Made by a program: the position numbers and the translations under genes. 64,000 bases of DNA from Ectothiorhodospira lacustris (GTDB lineage: Bacteria; Pseudomonadota; Gammaproteobacteria; Ectothiorhodospirales; Ectothiorhodospiraceae): the NCBI RefSeq assembly GCF_022227845.1, contig NZ_JAJNQN010000003.1, positions 62,001-126,000 of the forward strand, written 5' to 3'. Each line of letters begins with the position of its first letter. Positions within the stretch are counted from its first letter, which is position 1. Positions 1 to 9,515 of this stretch are shown piece by piece. Below the pieces are notes generated by a model that was not told where the DNA came from, made no database searches, and was given only the letters and a program-made list of their open reading frames with translations.

Positions 1-480
1 GGCTTCCAGCTGCGCGGGGGTCATCTTGAAACCCTGGGACTGATCGGCGGAGACGATCACCGGCTGGCCGTCGGCCAGCAGCACCATGTCCGGGTAGGAG
101 ACCCAGTAGGGCGCAGGGATGATGACTTCGTCGCCTTCATTCAGCAGTGCCTGGGCCAGGTTGAAGAAACTCTGCTTGCCGCCGCAGGAAACCAGGATCT
201 GGTCGGGTTGGAAGTCATGACCGTTGTCACGCTTGAATTTGTCGATGATGGCCTGCTTCAGGCCGGGGGTGCCGTCCACCGCGGTATAACGGGTCTTGTT
301 GTTGCGGATGGCGGTGATGCCGGCTTCCTTGATGGGATCCGGCGTATGGAAATCGGGCTCGCCGGCACCCAGGCCGATCACGTCGCGGCCCTGGGCCCGC
401 AGCTGGGCGGCAAGGGCGGTCACGGCCAGGGTGGGGGAGGGCTTGATGCGCTGAACGCGGGAAGAGAGCTTGATGTCCAA
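1..480 (-). CDS. Aspartate-type aminotransferase (class I, PLP-dependent), N-terminal part
   Basis: The 160 visible codons match the start of class I aminotransferases that move amino groups between aspartate or related amino acids and 2-oxoacids. They include LGAGEPDF, the YTAVDGTPGLK stretch, SCGGKQ and PAPYWVSYPD. The gene runs off the left edge, so the PLP lysine is not seen. No ATG is in frame upstream; the best start is a TTG at 480, giving MDIKLSSRVQRIKPSPT, which fits the family N-terminus. It is divergent from uvrB, an arrangement known in other gammaproteobacteria. Exact amino-acid specificity cannot be judged. Confidence 0.88.
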   Translation of the reverse strand, partial: MDIKLSSRVQRIKPSPTLAVTALAAQLRAQGRDVIGLGAGEPDFHTPDPIKEAGITAIRNNKTRYTAVDGTPGLKQAIIDKFKRDNGHDFQPDQILVSCGGKQSFFNLAQALLNEGDEVIIPAPYWVSYPDMVLLADGQPVIVSADQSQGFKMTPAQLEA

Positions 481-614
481 GGCGATGTCCAGGGAATGCG
501 TGTGTGGATGGGGTTCTGCGTGTGCACACCCGGCGGGGGTGCAAGGGCGCGTACAGGAAAGACGCGCCGAGTCAAGGTAGGATGATACTGAAACCCGGTG
601 GATAAGATAAGCCC

Positions 615-2633
615 ATGGACTCATGTTTCCAGCTCAAGACCCCATACACCCCGGCCGGCGACCAGCCTGCCGCCATCGCGCAGTTGCTTGATGGCCTGGA
701 CGCCGGACTGGCCCATCAGACCCTGCTGGGGGTGACCGGCTCCGGCAAGACCTTCACCATTGCCAACGTCATTCAGCGCGCCCAGCGTTCGGCCATCATC
801 CTGGCTCCCAACAAGACCCTGGCGGCCCAGCTCTATGGGGAGATGAAGGAGTTCTTCCCGGACAACTCGGTGGAATACTTCGTCTCCTACTATGACTACT
901 ACCAGCCGGAGGCCTATGTCCCGTCTTCGGACACCTTCATTGAGAAGGACTCCGCCATCAACGATCACATCGAGCAGATGCGCCTGTCCGCCACCCGCGC
1001 CCTGCTGGAGCGCCGTGACGCCATCATCGTCGCCAGTGTGTCCGCCATCTATGGCCTGGGTGACCCCCGCGCCTATCTGCAAATGGTGTTGCACCTGAAG
1101 CGCGGCGATGTCATCGACCAGCGCCTGATCCTGCGCCGCCTGGCGGAACTGCAATACACCCGCAACGACCTGGAGCTCAAACGGGGCACCTATCGGGTGC
1201 GGGGCGAGGTCATAGACATCCACCCGGCGGAGTCGGACCGGGAGGCGGTGCGCATCGAACTCTTCGACGAGGAGATTGAGCAGCTCTCCTATTTCGATCC
1301 CCTCACCGGGGAGGTGCTGCGTCGGGTGCCGCGCCTGACCATCTACCCCAAGACCCATTACGCCACCCCCCGGGAGACCCTGCTGGCGGCCATCGAACAG
1401 ATCAAGGACGAACTGCGGGACCGCCTGGAGGTGCTGCGCCGGGCGGATCAACTGGTGGAGGCCCAGCGCCTGGAACAGCGGACCCGCTTTGATCTGGAAA
1501 TGATGCTGGAACTGGGCTACTGCTCGGGGATCGAGAACTACTCCCGCTACCTGTCCGGACGCAACGCCGGGGAGCCGCCGCCCTGTTTCCTGGACTACCT
1601 GCCCGATGATGCCCTCCTGATCATCGACGAGAGCCACGTCACCGTGCCCCAGCTGGGGGCCATGTACAAGGGGGATCGGTCCCGCAAGGAGACCCTGGTG
1701 CAATACGGTTTCCGGCTGCCCTCCGCCCTGGACAATCGGCCCTTGCGCTTTGAGGAGTTCGAGGCCCTCTCGCCCCAGACCATCTTCGTCTCCGCCACGC
1801 CCGGCTCCTATGAGCAGGAAAAGGCCGGCCAGGTGGTGGAGCAGGTGGTGCGTCCCACCGGGCTGGTGGACCCGGCCGTGGAAGTGCGCCCCGCCGCTAC
1901 CCAGGTGGATGATGTACTCTCCGAGATCCGTCTGCGGGTGAAGGCGAACGAGCGGGTCCTGATCACCACCTTGACCAAGCGCATGGCCGAGGATCTCACC
2001 GATTATCTGGGTGAGCACGGGGTCCGGGTGCGCTACCTGCATTCGGACATTGACACCGTGGAGCGGGTGGAGATCATACGCGACCTACGCTTGGGAGAAT
2101 TCGACGTGCTGGTGGGGATCAACCTGCTGCGGGAGGGGCTGGACATGCCGGAGGTGTCTCTGGTGGCGATCCTGGACGCGGACAAGGAAGGCTTCCTGCG
2201 CTCGGAGCGTTCCCTGATCCAGACCATTGGCCGGGCGGCCAGAAACCTCAACGGCAAGGCCATCTTGTACGCGGATACGATCACCGGCTCCATGCGTCGG
2301 GCCATGGACGAGACGACTCGCCGCCGGGACAAGCAGATTGCCCACAATCAGGCCCATGGCATCACCCCCAGGGGGGTGCAAAAGCGCATCGCCGATATCA
2401 TGGAAGGGGCCTATGCCGGCGGTGCCATGGCCGCGCCGAAACGCCATGCCAAGGTGGCCGAAGAAGAAGTACGCTATGCACGGCTGTCAACCCGGGACAT
2501 GCTCAAGGAGATCAGTCGCCTGGAGGCGCGCATGCTGGAACATGCCCGTAATCTGGAATTTGAAGAAGCGGCCCGTCTGCGGGACGAGGTCGCACGTCTG
2601 CGTGAGGGGATGTTGGGGGTGGTGGAATCATGA
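615..2633 (+). CDS. uvrB: Excinuclease ABC subunit B (UvrB)
   Basis: This is the 672-residue damage-verification helicase of nucleotide excision repair; it receives DNA from UvrA and recruits UvrC. Walker [10 protein letters not shown] is near residue 38, the beta-hairpin region [12 protein letters not shown] near 92, DESHV near 338, the helicase motif [14 protein letters not shown] near 500 and QTIGRAARN near 540. The C-terminal UVR motif ([12 protein letters not shown]) that contacts UvrC is present. Length is typical. Its TGA overlaps the ATG of the next gene, implying translational coupling. No convincing LexA box was seen upstream. Confidence 0.98.
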   Translation: MDSCFQLKTPYTPAGDQPAAIAQLLDGLDAGLAHQTLLGVTGSGKTFTIANVIQRAQRSAIILAPNKTLAAQLYGEMKEFFPDNSVEYFVSYYDYYQPEAYVPSSDTFIEKDSAINDHIEQMRLSATRALLERRDAIIVASVSAIYGLGDPRAYLQMVLHLKRGDVIDQRLILRRLAELQYTRNDLELKRGTYRVRGEVIDIHPAESDREAVRIELFDEEIEQLSYFDPLTGEVLRRVPRLTIYPKTHYATPRETLLAAIEQIKDELRDRLEVLRRADQLVEAQRLEQRTRFDLEMMLELGYCSGIENYSRYLSGRNAGEPPPCFLDYLPDDALLIIDESHVTVPQLGAMYKGDRSRKETLVQYGFRLPSALDNRPLRFEEFEALSPQTIFVSATPGSYEQEKAGQVVEQVVRPTGLVDPAVEVRPAATQVDDVLSEIRLRVKANERVLITTLTKRMAEDLTDYLGEHGVRVRYLHSDIDTVERVEIIRDLRLGEFDVLVGINLLREGLDMPEVSLVAILDADKEGFLRSERSLIQTIGRAARNLNGKAILYADTITGSMRRAMDETTRRRDKQIAHNQAHGITPRGVQKRIADIMEGAYAGGAMAAPKRHAKVAEEEVRYARLSTRDMLKEISRLEARMLEHARNLEFEEAARLRDEVARLREGMLGVVES

Positions 2634-3847
2634 AGTCCAGGATCTTGTCTGTCCTGACCCTGCTGGGGGCATGGGCATGGAGTCTTTCCGCCGGTCTGGG
2701 AGCAACGACCCTGTCGCTGCAACCGGGCTCGGATCTGGTGGGCGAGTTGCGGCATGTGGAGGCCCGCCATGAGCATACCCTGATCGACATCGCCCGCAGC
2801 CATCAGGTGGGGTTCGAGGCCATTCGCAACGCCAACCCGGACCTCAACACCTGGATCCCCGGCGAAGGGGCCAGGGTGCTGCTGCCGCTGCAGTTCGTGC
2901 TGCCGGATGCGCCGCGGCGGGACATCGTCATCAACCTGCCTGAGATGCGCCTGTACTACTTTGCCGCGGACGGCAAGCAGGCAATGTCCTATCCCGTCAG
3001 CATCGGGCGCATGGACTGGGACACCCCCCTGGGCACGCTGAAGATCACCGAAAAGCGTGAAAATCCCACCTGGACCCCCCCCCAATCGGTGCGGGAGTCC
3101 TACGCGGCCCAGGGCAAGAGCCTGCCGGCGGTGGTGCCGCCGGGACCGGACAACCCCATGGGTGAGTTCGCCATGCGGCTGAGCCGCCCCAGTTACCTGA
3201 TCCACGGCACCAACTGGTCCACCGGCATCGGCATGCGCGCCACCCATGGCTGCATCCGCATGGACAATAACGACATCCGCACCCTCTATGGCCGGGTGCC
3301 GGTGGGGACATCCGTCAATATCGTCAATCAGCCTTTCAAGGCTGGCTGGAAGGGGGATGTCCTGTACCTGGAGGCCCACCCACCCCTGGAAGAGTTCAAG
3401 GCGGATCACAGCCTTACCCCGGCCGTCCAGCGCATCATGGCCGCGGTGGGAGAAAAACCCGCCCGGGTGGACTGGGAGCGGGTACGCCAAGTGGCCGAGG
3501 CCGCCACCGGTGTGCCTCAGCCCGTGGGCTATCGGGGCGAGCTGACGGCCTTGCCCGAGCTGCGTCTGGGGCAGCGTCCCGCGCCGGCGCCGGCACCGGA
3601 AGCTGTCGCCGGGGACTGGTTCGTGCAGATGGGCAGTTTCAGCGAAGCCGACCGCGCCCGGATGCTGGGCACCCGGCTGGAGCAGGATGGCTTTGCCGTG
3701 AGTGTTTCCGAGTTCAGAAAGGGAGAACGGCGGATGTACCGGGTGCTGCTGGGGCCGGTGGAAGACCGGACAGCCGCCACTGCGCTGGGTGAACAAGTGG
3801 CCCGCCGAACGCTGATCGAAGGCATGGTGATACAGCTGCCGCGCTGA
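2630..3847 (+). CDS. L,D-transpeptidase (ErfK/YbiS/YcfS type) with LysM-like and C-terminal SPOR domains
   Basis: This is a 405-residue periplasmic enzyme of the family that makes 3-3 peptidoglycan cross-links or attaches Lpp-type lipoproteins. A signal peptide (about residues 1-24) is followed by a LysM-like segment (about 42-90, [13 protein letters not shown]) and a YkuD catalytic domain (about 97-225). The active-site motif is HGTNW...THGCIRM, with Thr where most relatives have Ser before His-Gly-Cys. A proline/alanine linker leads to a SPOR domain (about 330-405, [17 protein letters not shown]), which in other proteins binds denuded septal glycan. It overlaps uvrB by 4 nt. The Lpp-like lipoprotein at 11.6-11.9 kb is a possible partner, but this is inference. 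Confidence 0.9.
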   Translation: MKSRILSVLTLLGAWAWSLSAGLGATTLSLQPGSDLVGELRHVEARHEHTLIDIARSHQVGFEAIRNANPDLNTWIPGEGARVLLPLQFVLPDAPRRDIVINLPEMRLYYFAADGKQAMSYPVSIGRMDWDTPLGTLKITEKRENPTWTPPQSVRESYAAQGKSLPAVVPPGPDNPMGEFAMRLSRPSYLIHGTNWSTGIGMRATHGCIRMDNNDIRTLYGRVPVGTSVNIVNQPFKAGWKGDVLYLEAHPPLEEFKADHSLTPAVQRIMAAVGEKPARVDWERVRQVAEAATGVPQPVGYRGELTALPELRLGQRPAPAPAPEAVAGDWFVQMGSFSEADRARMLGTRLEQDGFAVSVSEFRKGERRMYRVLLGPVEDRTAATALGEQVARRTLIEGMVIQLPR

Positions 3848-3904
3848 TTCAGTGGTAATTTGTAGCCCCTGCCCACCAAGTAACACTGAACCGACGGAAA
3901 CCTG

Positions 3905-5530
3905 ATGACGGCTTCTCAACTGACCATTGGTCGCAAGCTCGGCTTGTCTTTTGGCATGGTGCTGCTTTTATTGCTGGGTATTGCCTTGATCGGTTGGAAC
4001 GGGCTCCATCGGGTCAGCGAGGCCAATACCCATGCGGCCGAGATCTACGAGCAGGCCATCTTCCAGGTGCAAAAGGAGGTGGATCACCTGGTCTGGGTCA
4101 ACGGTTTGGCCAATGTCTTCGTCCTGGGTAGCCGCTTTACCGGTCAGCTCGATCACACCCGATGCGATTTCGGGCAATGGTATTACGGTTTCAAGGACAG
4201 CGCGGCCTATCAGGCGGCAGCAAGTGATTTTCGCCGTACCTTTGATGCCATCGAAATGCCCCATATCCAGCTGCATCAGACCGCGTTGCGCATCCTGCGC
4301 ACGGTGGAGAACGGCAATACGCAGGCGGCCCTGGCAGTTTACCAGGACCACACGCTGCCTCATCTGGAGACCCTGCGTCGCCTGCTGACGGAGCTTGGTC
4401 AGGCACTGGAACGGGAACGGGACCAGGCCATGGAGCAGGCCCGGACTGCGGCATCGACAGCAACGTTCATCATGGCTGTGACCGTCTTGGCGGCCTTGCT
4501 GGCGGCGGTGTTGCTGGGCTTCATGCTCACCCGCGGTATCGTGAATCCCCTTCGGCAAACCACGCATCATCTGCGTGCCATCGCCGAAGGTGACGGGGAT
4601 CTGACCCGACGTCTGCCCGTTTCTGGCAAAGACGAGATCACGGATCTTTCTTCCGCCTTCAACGCCTTTGCCGATCGCATTCATGCCCTGGTACGGCAGG
4701 TGGTCGGGGCCTCGGCACAGCTGGCGTCCGCGGCGGAGCAGCTATCGGCCTCCAGTGAAGAGACCCGGGAACAGGTGCAGCGCCAGCAGTCGGAAGTGCA
4801 ACAGGTGGCCACCGCCATGAACGAGATGGCGGCCACGGTGCAGGAAGTCGCCCGCAATGCCGCCGAGGCCGCCGTCATGGCTCGAACCTCCGATTCCCAG
4901 GCGCAGGCCGGGGGGCGTGAGGTGGATGAGTCCATTCGTACCATCCGGGAGTTGGCCGCGGAAGTGGAGCGTACCGCCGTTGTGATTGGACGGCTTTCCA
5001 AGGACAGCGACGAGATCGGCAAGATCCTGGATGTCATCCGGGGGATCGCCGAGCAGACCAACTTGCTGGCCCTCAACGCCGCCATCGAAGCGGCCCGGGC
5101 CGGCGAGCAGGGGCGGGGATTTGCGGTGGTCGCCGACGAGGTCAGGACCCTGGCTTCCCGCACCCAGGCTTCCACCAACGACGTCCAGGCGATGATCGAA
5201 CGCCTCCAGAGTGGAGCCGGCGAGGCGGTTCAGGTCATGGAGCAGGGGCGCGGCAAAGCCCGCCAGGGGGTGGAGCAGGCGGGCAAGGCGGGCGAATCCT
5301 TGAACGTCATCACCCGCTCCATCGGCACCATCAATGACATGAATGCTCAGATCGCCAGCGCTGCGGAAGAACAGTCCGCCGTGGCCGAGGAGGTCAACCG
5401 CAACGTGGTGAACATCAGTGACGGCGTTGAGCATGCCGCCACCGGTTCCAGACAGATCGCCGCCGCCAGCGATGAGCTGGCCCGGCTGGCCGCTGAGCTG
5501 CAGGAGCGGGTCGGGCAATTCAAGGTTTAG
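3905..5530 (+). CDS. Methyl-accepting chemotaxis protein with periplasmic CZB-like zinc-binding domain
   Basis: This is a 541-residue transmembrane chemoreceptor. TM1 is at about 12-31 and TM2 at about 187-208. The periplasmic part carries the chemoreceptor zinc-binding (CZB) pattern: H61, then H84-x2-C87 with FGQWYYG, then H120 and H124. HAMP follows (about 209-262), then the MA signalling domain with the conserved hairpin tip [20 protein letters not shown] near 380. There is no C-terminal CheR-tethering pentapeptide. CZB domains bind zinc and in some receptors sense oxidants through the Cys; the ligand here is inferred only. The signalling half closely resembles the receptor at 27.2-28.8 kb. 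Confidence 0.93.
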   Translation: MTASQLTIGRKLGLSFGMVLLLLLGIALIGWNGLHRVSEANTHAAEIYEQAIFQVQKEVDHLVWVNGLANVFVLGSRFTGQLDHTRCDFGQWYYGFKDSAAYQAAASDFRRTFDAIEMPHIQLHQTALRILRTVENGNTQAALAVYQDHTLPHLETLRRLLTELGQALERERDQAMEQARTAASTATFIMAVTVLAALLAAVLLGFMLTRGIVNPLRQTTHHLRAIAEGDGDLTRRLPVSGKDEITDLSSAFNAFADRIHALVRQVVGASAQLASAAEQLSASSEETREQVQRQQSEVQQVATAMNEMAATVQEVARNAAEAAVMARTSDSQAQAGGREVDESIRTIRELAAEVERTAVVIGRLSKDSDEIGKILDVIRGIAEQTNLLALNAAIEAARAGEQGRGFAVVADEVRTLASRTQASTNDVQAMIERLQSGAGEAVQVMEQGRGKARQGVEQAGKAGESLNVITRSIGTINDMNAQIASAAEEQSAVAEEVNRNVVNISDGVEHAATGSRQIAAASDELARLAAELQERVGQFKV

Positions 5531-5647
5531 TTTCGTCCGCTTGCCGAAAGCTGTTGTTCTTTGTCACCACGCCCGCTCTTTGCCATGACTCCCGCTCTCC
5601 TGCCGGGGTACTCCCGCCCCTTGCCATGACTCCCGCCCTCTTGCCGT

Positions 5648-5716
5648 CACTCCCGCGAAGGCGGGAGTCCAGGGGTTTCACTCCGTGGCCTGGATTCCCG
5701 CTTTCGCGGGAATGAC
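5648..5716. repeat. Dispersed palindromic repeat pair after the chemoreceptor gene
   Basis: Two inverted-repeat cores lie here: CTCCCGCGAAGGCGGGAG at the left and TTCCCGCTTTCGCGGGAA at the right, separated by about 25 nt ending GGCCTGGA. Degenerate relatives fill the flanks (5560-5640 and 5717-5780, the latter repeating CTCCGGGxATGACGT). The same family recurs at 9.3, 10.9, 25.3-25.6, 32.0, 35.7, 37.6 and 41.5 kb. The whole gap 5531-5807 separates convergent genes and contains no plausible coding region. The hairpins may act as transcription barriers. Confidence 0.85.
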
Positions 5717-5807
5717 GTGTTGGGGGTGTCTCCGGGGATGACGTGTCTGGGGGGCGTCTCCGGGCATGACGTTTTCGGAAGTGGCGTTCGTAAAGTGCTT
5801 GCCGCCC

Positions 5808-6173
5808 TCAGAACACCACCAGCATTCCCGCCAGCAGCAGGGCCGCCCCGGAGCCGGCGGCGGCGCTGCCGTAGCAGGCCAGCATTATCTTTTTCGAGGC
5901 GGGGATGCCAAGGTCATGCAGGGTGTGGTAGATGCGGTGGGCGCCGTGGAACAGGAACAGGCTGATGACTACCGCCAGGCCCAGGGCCGGCAGGGGATGG
6001 CCGAACAGGCTGCGCAGGGTGTCGTAGTGCATGGCGTCGGGACCGAAACCCAGGCCCATGGGGACGAGGATGCCGATGATCAGGACCAGCATGGTGCCCA
6101 GCAGGGCGGCGAAGACGCCGCCGGCGCCGAACAGGGACCAGACGATGGGTTCGTGGGAACGGGTTCTCATCAC
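5808..6173 (-). CDS. frdD: Fumarate reductase subunit D (membrane anchor)
   Basis: This is a 121-residue hydrophobic protein with three predicted transmembrane segments (about 15-40, 63-85, 97-121). It carries the family features PIVWSLFGAGG near the N-terminus and FHGAHRIYHTLHDLGI in the middle. Together with FrdC it anchors the catalytic FrdAB dimer in the inner membrane and forms the quinol site. It overlaps frdC by 4 nt and is the last gene of frdABCD. Confidence 0.93.
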   Translation of the reverse strand: MMRTRSHEPIVWSLFGAGGVFAALLGTMLVLIIGILVPMGLGFGPDAMHYDTLRSLFGHPLPALGLAVVISLFLFHGAHRIYHTLHDLGIPASKKIMLACYGSAAAGSGAALLLAGMLVVF

Positions 6174-6571
6174 AGAAACCTCATGGCAAGCACCAGCAGG
6201 ATCAGGGAGGCGATGCCCCAGGCCCAGAGGGCGGCGCGGAAAATCATCCGGTCAGGGACCGATCGGCCTCGGAATCGTATCGGGGGGGTGGTCAGGGGCA
6301 TGACCTTGAACCAGGTCCAGGCATGGAAGGCGAAGGCCGCCAGGGCCGCCAGATGGAAGATCACCGACACCGGCGACTGCAAAAAGCCCCGCCACAGGTT
6401 GAAGGCGGCCTCTCCCAGCACCAGGCAGACCATGCCGGCGAGCAGGAACAGGGCGTAGGCCGCCACCATCACGCTGGTGCCTTCCCGCAACAGGTAGCGC
6501 CGGTAGGCGGGATGGCGCATCCACCAGCGGTTCATGGGACGGACGTAGGTCTTGGGTGCAGGCGTCATCAC
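6170..6571 (-). CDS. frdC: Fumarate reductase subunit C (membrane anchor)
   Basis: This is a 133-residue membrane protein with three predicted transmembrane helices (about 30-50, 66-88, 108-131). The N-terminal RPMNRWWMRHPAYRRYLLRE is characteristic of FrdC. It pairs with FrdD to hold FrdAB and pass electrons from menaquinol-type donors. It overlaps both frdB and frdD by 4 nt, so the operon is probably translationally coupled. Confidence 0.94.
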   Translation of the reverse strand: MMTPAPKTYVRPMNRWWMRHPAYRRYLLREGTSVMVAAYALFLLAGMVCLVLGEAAFNLWRGFLQSPVSVIFHLAALAAFAFHAWTWFKVMPLTTPPIRFRGRSVPDRMIFRAALWAWGIASLILLVLAMRFL

Positions 6572-7320
6572 GAACCCCTCCCGAAGGGCGCCAGGAAGCG
6601 CAGGAAGTAATCCTGGGTGCTATTGATCTTGTTGCGGTTGATGGCCCGGGCCGGGTCCACGTGCTTGGGGCAGACCTCCGAGCACAGCCCCACCAGGGTG
6701 CAGCCCCAGACGCCTTCCTCGGCATTCACCACCTCCATGCGGGTTTTTTGTCCGGCATCCCGGGAGTCGGCGTTGTAGCGGGCCAGCAGGGCCAGGGCGG
6801 CCGGTCCGGTGAATTCATTGTTGAGGCCGTACTGGGGGCAGGCGGCGTAGCAGAGCAGGCAGTTGATGCACTGGGCATACCCCAGGTAGTCCTCGATCTG
6901 CCGGGGTGTTTGCAGGTTGGGGCCGTCCTCCGGGGTGAGCGGCTGGGCCGGGACCAGGTAGGGCGTGACGGATTCCAGCTTGCCCAGGAAGTCGCTCTGG
7001 TCGATGACCAGGTCCTTGACGATGGGAAAGTGTTCCAGGGGTTCCACCCGAATGCGGGCCGGATAGTAGTCCCGCAGGAAGCTCTGGCAGCTCAGGATGG
7101 GCTGGTGATTGACCATGCAGCCGCAGCTGCCGCAGATGGCCATGCGACAGGACCAGCGGAAGGTGAGGCTGCCGTCCAGGTGGTCCTTGATGTATTGCAG
7201 CCCTTCCAGTACCGACATCTCGTCGGTGAAGGGGACCTCATAGGTCCGGTAATGGGGGGCTTGGTCCTGCTCGGGATCATAACGCAGGCACTCGATCATG
7301 ATGGTGCGGGTCTGGCTCAC
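6568..7320 (-). CDS. frdB: Fumarate reductase iron-sulfur subunit
   Basis: This 250-residue subunit relays electrons from quinol to the flavoprotein. The N-terminal ferredoxin-like domain has CRMAICGSCGC near residue 57 for the [2Fe-2S] cluster. The C-terminal domain carries CINCLLCYAACP and CSEVCPKHVDP for the [4Fe-4S] and [3Fe-4S] clusters. Length matches E. coli FrdB. It begins 12 nt after frdA and overlaps frdC by 4 nt. Confidence 0.96.
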   Translation of the reverse strand: MSQTRTIMIECLRYDPEQDQAPHYRTYEVPFTDEMSVLEGLQYIKDHLDGSLTFRWSCRMAICGSCGCMVNHQPILSCQSFLRDYYPARIRVEPLEHFPIVKDLVIDQSDFLGKLESVTPYLVPAQPLTPEDGPNLQTPRQIEDYLGYAQCINCLLCYAACPQYGLNNEFTGPAALALLARYNADSRDAGQKTRMEVVNAEEGVWGCTLVGLCSEVCPKHVDPARAINRNKINSTQDYFLRFLAPFGRGS

Positions 7321-7332
7321 GGTATCCCCCGG

Positions 7333-9093
7333 TTATGACTGGTTCTGGGCGGCGCCGCCGTAGACCCGCGCCCTGGGTTGGGAGCGGGTGATGGTGACCG
7401 GGCTGTGGGTCACACGGGGCGGGGCGTCGCCCTGGCTGTGGATGAGGGAATGACACAAAAAGCGTTCGTCGTCCCGGGCCTCGAAACCGTCGATGCGCAT
7501 GTGGGCGCCGCGGGATTCCTGTCGCAGCAGGGCGGCATGGGCCATGGCCTCGGCCACCTGCAGGGTATGGCTCAGTTCGATGGCGGTGAGCCATTCGGTG
7601 TTGAAGGCACGACTTCGGTCATCGAGGGCCACCCCGGCCCGGAACTGTTCCCGCAGCTCCGCCAGTTGTTCGCAGGCCCGTGCCATGCGCGGCCCTTCGC
7701 GGACGATGCCGACGCCGGCTTCCATGATCTCGTGCAGACGTTGGCGCAGCCGGGCCACCCGGGTGCCGCCTTCCCGGCGCAGCATGTCCAGGTGCACGGC
7801 GGCCCGGCTTTCGGCCTGGGCCTGGAGCGCGGCGGAGGCGGCATGGGTTTCACGGGCATGGCGGGCGGCGGACAGGCCGGCGGCGCGGCCGAAGACCAGC
7901 AGTTCGGCCAGGGAGTTGGAGCCCAGACGATTGGCGCCATGGATGCCTACGCTGCTGCACTCGCCGGCGGCGTAGAGGCCGGGCAGCGGCGTGGCGCCGT
8001 GGACGTCGCAGAGTACGCCGCCCATGGTGTAGTGCACGGCGGGCCGCACCGGAATGGGGGCGGTGACCGGGTCCACGGCGGCAAAGGTGCGGGCCAGTTC
8101 GCAGATCATGGGCAGGCGCTCCATGATCTTCTTCTCCCCCAGGTGGCGCAGGTCCAGATGGACCGCGGTGCCGTGGGGGGTCTGCAGGGTCCGGCCGGCC
8201 TGATCCTCGTGCCAGAAGGCCTGGGACAGACGGTCCCGGGGACCGAGCTCCATGGCGCGGGGACGGGGCCACGGGTCCAGGGGACCCAGGCCGTAGTCCT
8301 GCAGGTAGCGGTGGTCATCCTTGTTGAGCAGGATGCCGCCTTCGCCGCGGCAGCCTTCGGTCATGAGGATGCCGCTGCCGGGCAGGGCGGTGGGGTGCCA
8401 TTGCACGAACTCCATGTCCCGCAGGGGGACGCCCTGGGCGTAGGCCATGCCCATGCCTTCGCCGGTGACGATGCCGGCATTGGTGTTCTGGCCGAAGACC
8501 CGGCTGGCGCCGCCGGTGGCCAGTACCGCCGCCTTGCACTGGAACAGGACCGGTTCGCCGGTGGCGATGCACAGGGCCAGCACGCCCTGCAGGCGACCGT
8601 CTTCCACCAAAAGGTCGGTGCAGAAGAACTCGTCATGGCGCCGGATGGCGGGGAATTGCAGCGAGGTCTGGAACAGGGTGTGGAGGATGTGAAAGCCGGT
8701 CTTGTCCGCCGCAAACCAGGTACGGGGGGATTTCATGCCGCCGAAGAAGCGCACGTTGATGCTGCCGTCGTCCCGGCGGCTCCAGGGGCAGCCCCATTGT
8801 TCCAGCTGGATCATTTCCCGGGTGCACTGGCCGACGAAGTAGTCCACCACATCCTGTTCGCAGAGCCAGTCGCCGCCGGAGACGGTGTCGTCGAAATGCT
8901 TATCCAGGCTGTCGTCCGGGTGGATCACCCCGGCGGAGCCGCCTTCGGCGGCGACGGTGTGGCTGCGCATGGGGACGACTTTGGAAACCAGGGCCACGGA
9001 AAGCCCCGGGGCTTCCTGTGCCACGGCGATGGCGGCCCGGAGTCCGGCACCTCCGCCGCCGATGATGACCACGTCGGACTGGATGACCTGCAT
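7333..9093 (-). CDS. frdA: Fumarate reductase flavoprotein subunit
   Basis: This is the catalytic subunit that reduces fumarate to succinate, 586 residues from the chosen start. The Rossmann FAD motif IIGGGGAGLRAAIA is near residue 9. RSHTVAAEGG supplies the covalently flavinylated His. HPTALPGSGILMTEG and GIHGANRLGSNSLAELLVFG are typical. An upstream in-frame start at 9192 would add 33 residues unlike the family. The ATG at 9093 has GGGA upstream and begins MQVIQSDVVIIGG, so it is preferred. First gene of frdABCD. I could not see a convincing FNR site upstream. Confidence 0.96.
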   Translation of the reverse strand: MQVIQSDVVIIGGGGAGLRAAIAVAQEAPGLSVALVSKVVPMRSHTVAAEGGSAGVIHPDDSLDKHFDDTVSGGDWLCEQDVVDYFVGQCTREMIQLEQWGCPWSRRDDGSINVRFFGGMKSPRTWFAADKTGFHILHTLFQTSLQFPAIRRHDEFFCTDLLVEDGRLQGVLALCIATGEPVLFQCKAAVLATGGASRVFGQNTNAGIVTGEGMGMAYAQGVPLRDMEFVQWHPTALPGSGILMTEGCRGEGGILLNKDDHRYLQDYGLGPLDPWPRPRAMELGPRDRLSQAFWHEDQAGRTLQTPHGTAVHLDLRHLGEKKIMERLPMICELARTFAAVDPVTAPIPVRPAVHYTMGGVLCDVHGATPLPGLYAAGECSSVGIHGANRLGSNSLAELLVFGRAAGLSAARHARETHAASAALQAQAESRAAVHLDMLRREGGTRVARLRQRLHEIMEAGVGIVREGPRMARACEQLAELREQFRAGVALDDRSRAFNTEWLTAIELSHTLQVAEAMAHAALLRQESRGAHMRIDGFEARDDERFLCHSLIHSQGDAPPRVTHSPVTITRSQPRARVYGGAAQNQS

Positions 9094-9316
9094 GGATGAA
9101 TCCCGTTGTGGATGGTGTGCAAGCACTTTAGCAGGATTCCTCGCGGTCACACTTCCTGACAGGTCAAAAAGGCGCGAGATTCCGCCGACCACCTCCTGTT
9201 CTTCCAGCCTTGTGCCGAAGGAGCAGTTGTCCGCCCTGGTCTTGGTCTAATATATGGGGCTAAGTTTGCCTGGTCCCTGATGCCGTGAGCGGCAAGGGAA
9301 ACCCTGAACAAGTCTC

Positions 9317-9392
9317 CTGTCGTCACTTCCGTGAAGGCGCGAATCCGGAATGTGGAGTCTGTCGCTGGATTCCCGCTTTCGCGGGAATGACG
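9317..9392. repeat. Dispersed palindromic repeat copy upstream of the diguanylate cyclase gene
   Basis: A degraded left core (CACTTCCGTGAAGGCG) and a perfect right core (TTCCCGCTTTCGCGGGAA) form another member of the chromosome-wide family. The preceding text AACCCTGAACAAG resembles the head seen at 10.86 and 25.3 kb (AACACTGAACA). The right end runs directly into the tandem array that follows. Confidence 0.82.
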
Positions 9393-9515
9393 TATTCAGA
9401 ACACCCCAAGGTGATTCATGGCAAGTCGGGAATGACGTATTCAGAACACCCCAAGGTGATTCATGGCAAGTCGGGAATGACGTATTCAGAACACCCCAAG
9501 GTGATTCATGGCAAA
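9381..9515 (+). repeat. Three 45-bp tandem repeats that include a ribosome-binding site and ATG
   Basis: Units lie at 9381-9425, 9426-9470 and 9471-9515 and differ only at their ends. Each contains GGGAATGACGTATTCAGAAC followed by ACCCCAAGGTGATTCATGGC, so each has an AAGGTG ribosome-binding site four bases before an ATG. Only the third ATG (9508) opens the long reading frame. The first two (9418 and 9463) open five-codon frames (MASRE, stop). The array grows out of the palindromic repeat core at 9371-9390. Confidence 0.95.

Noticed and set aside
621-2042. Long minus-strand frame opposite uvrB
   Set aside because: Shadow frame caused by high GC codon bias; uvrB on the plus strand is unambiguous. 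The same applies to other long antisense frames in the window.
5808-9093. Succinate dehydrogenase instead of fumarate reductase
   Set aside because: The order A-B-C-D with two small anchors like FrdC and FrdD matches fumarate reductase rather than sdhCDAB.
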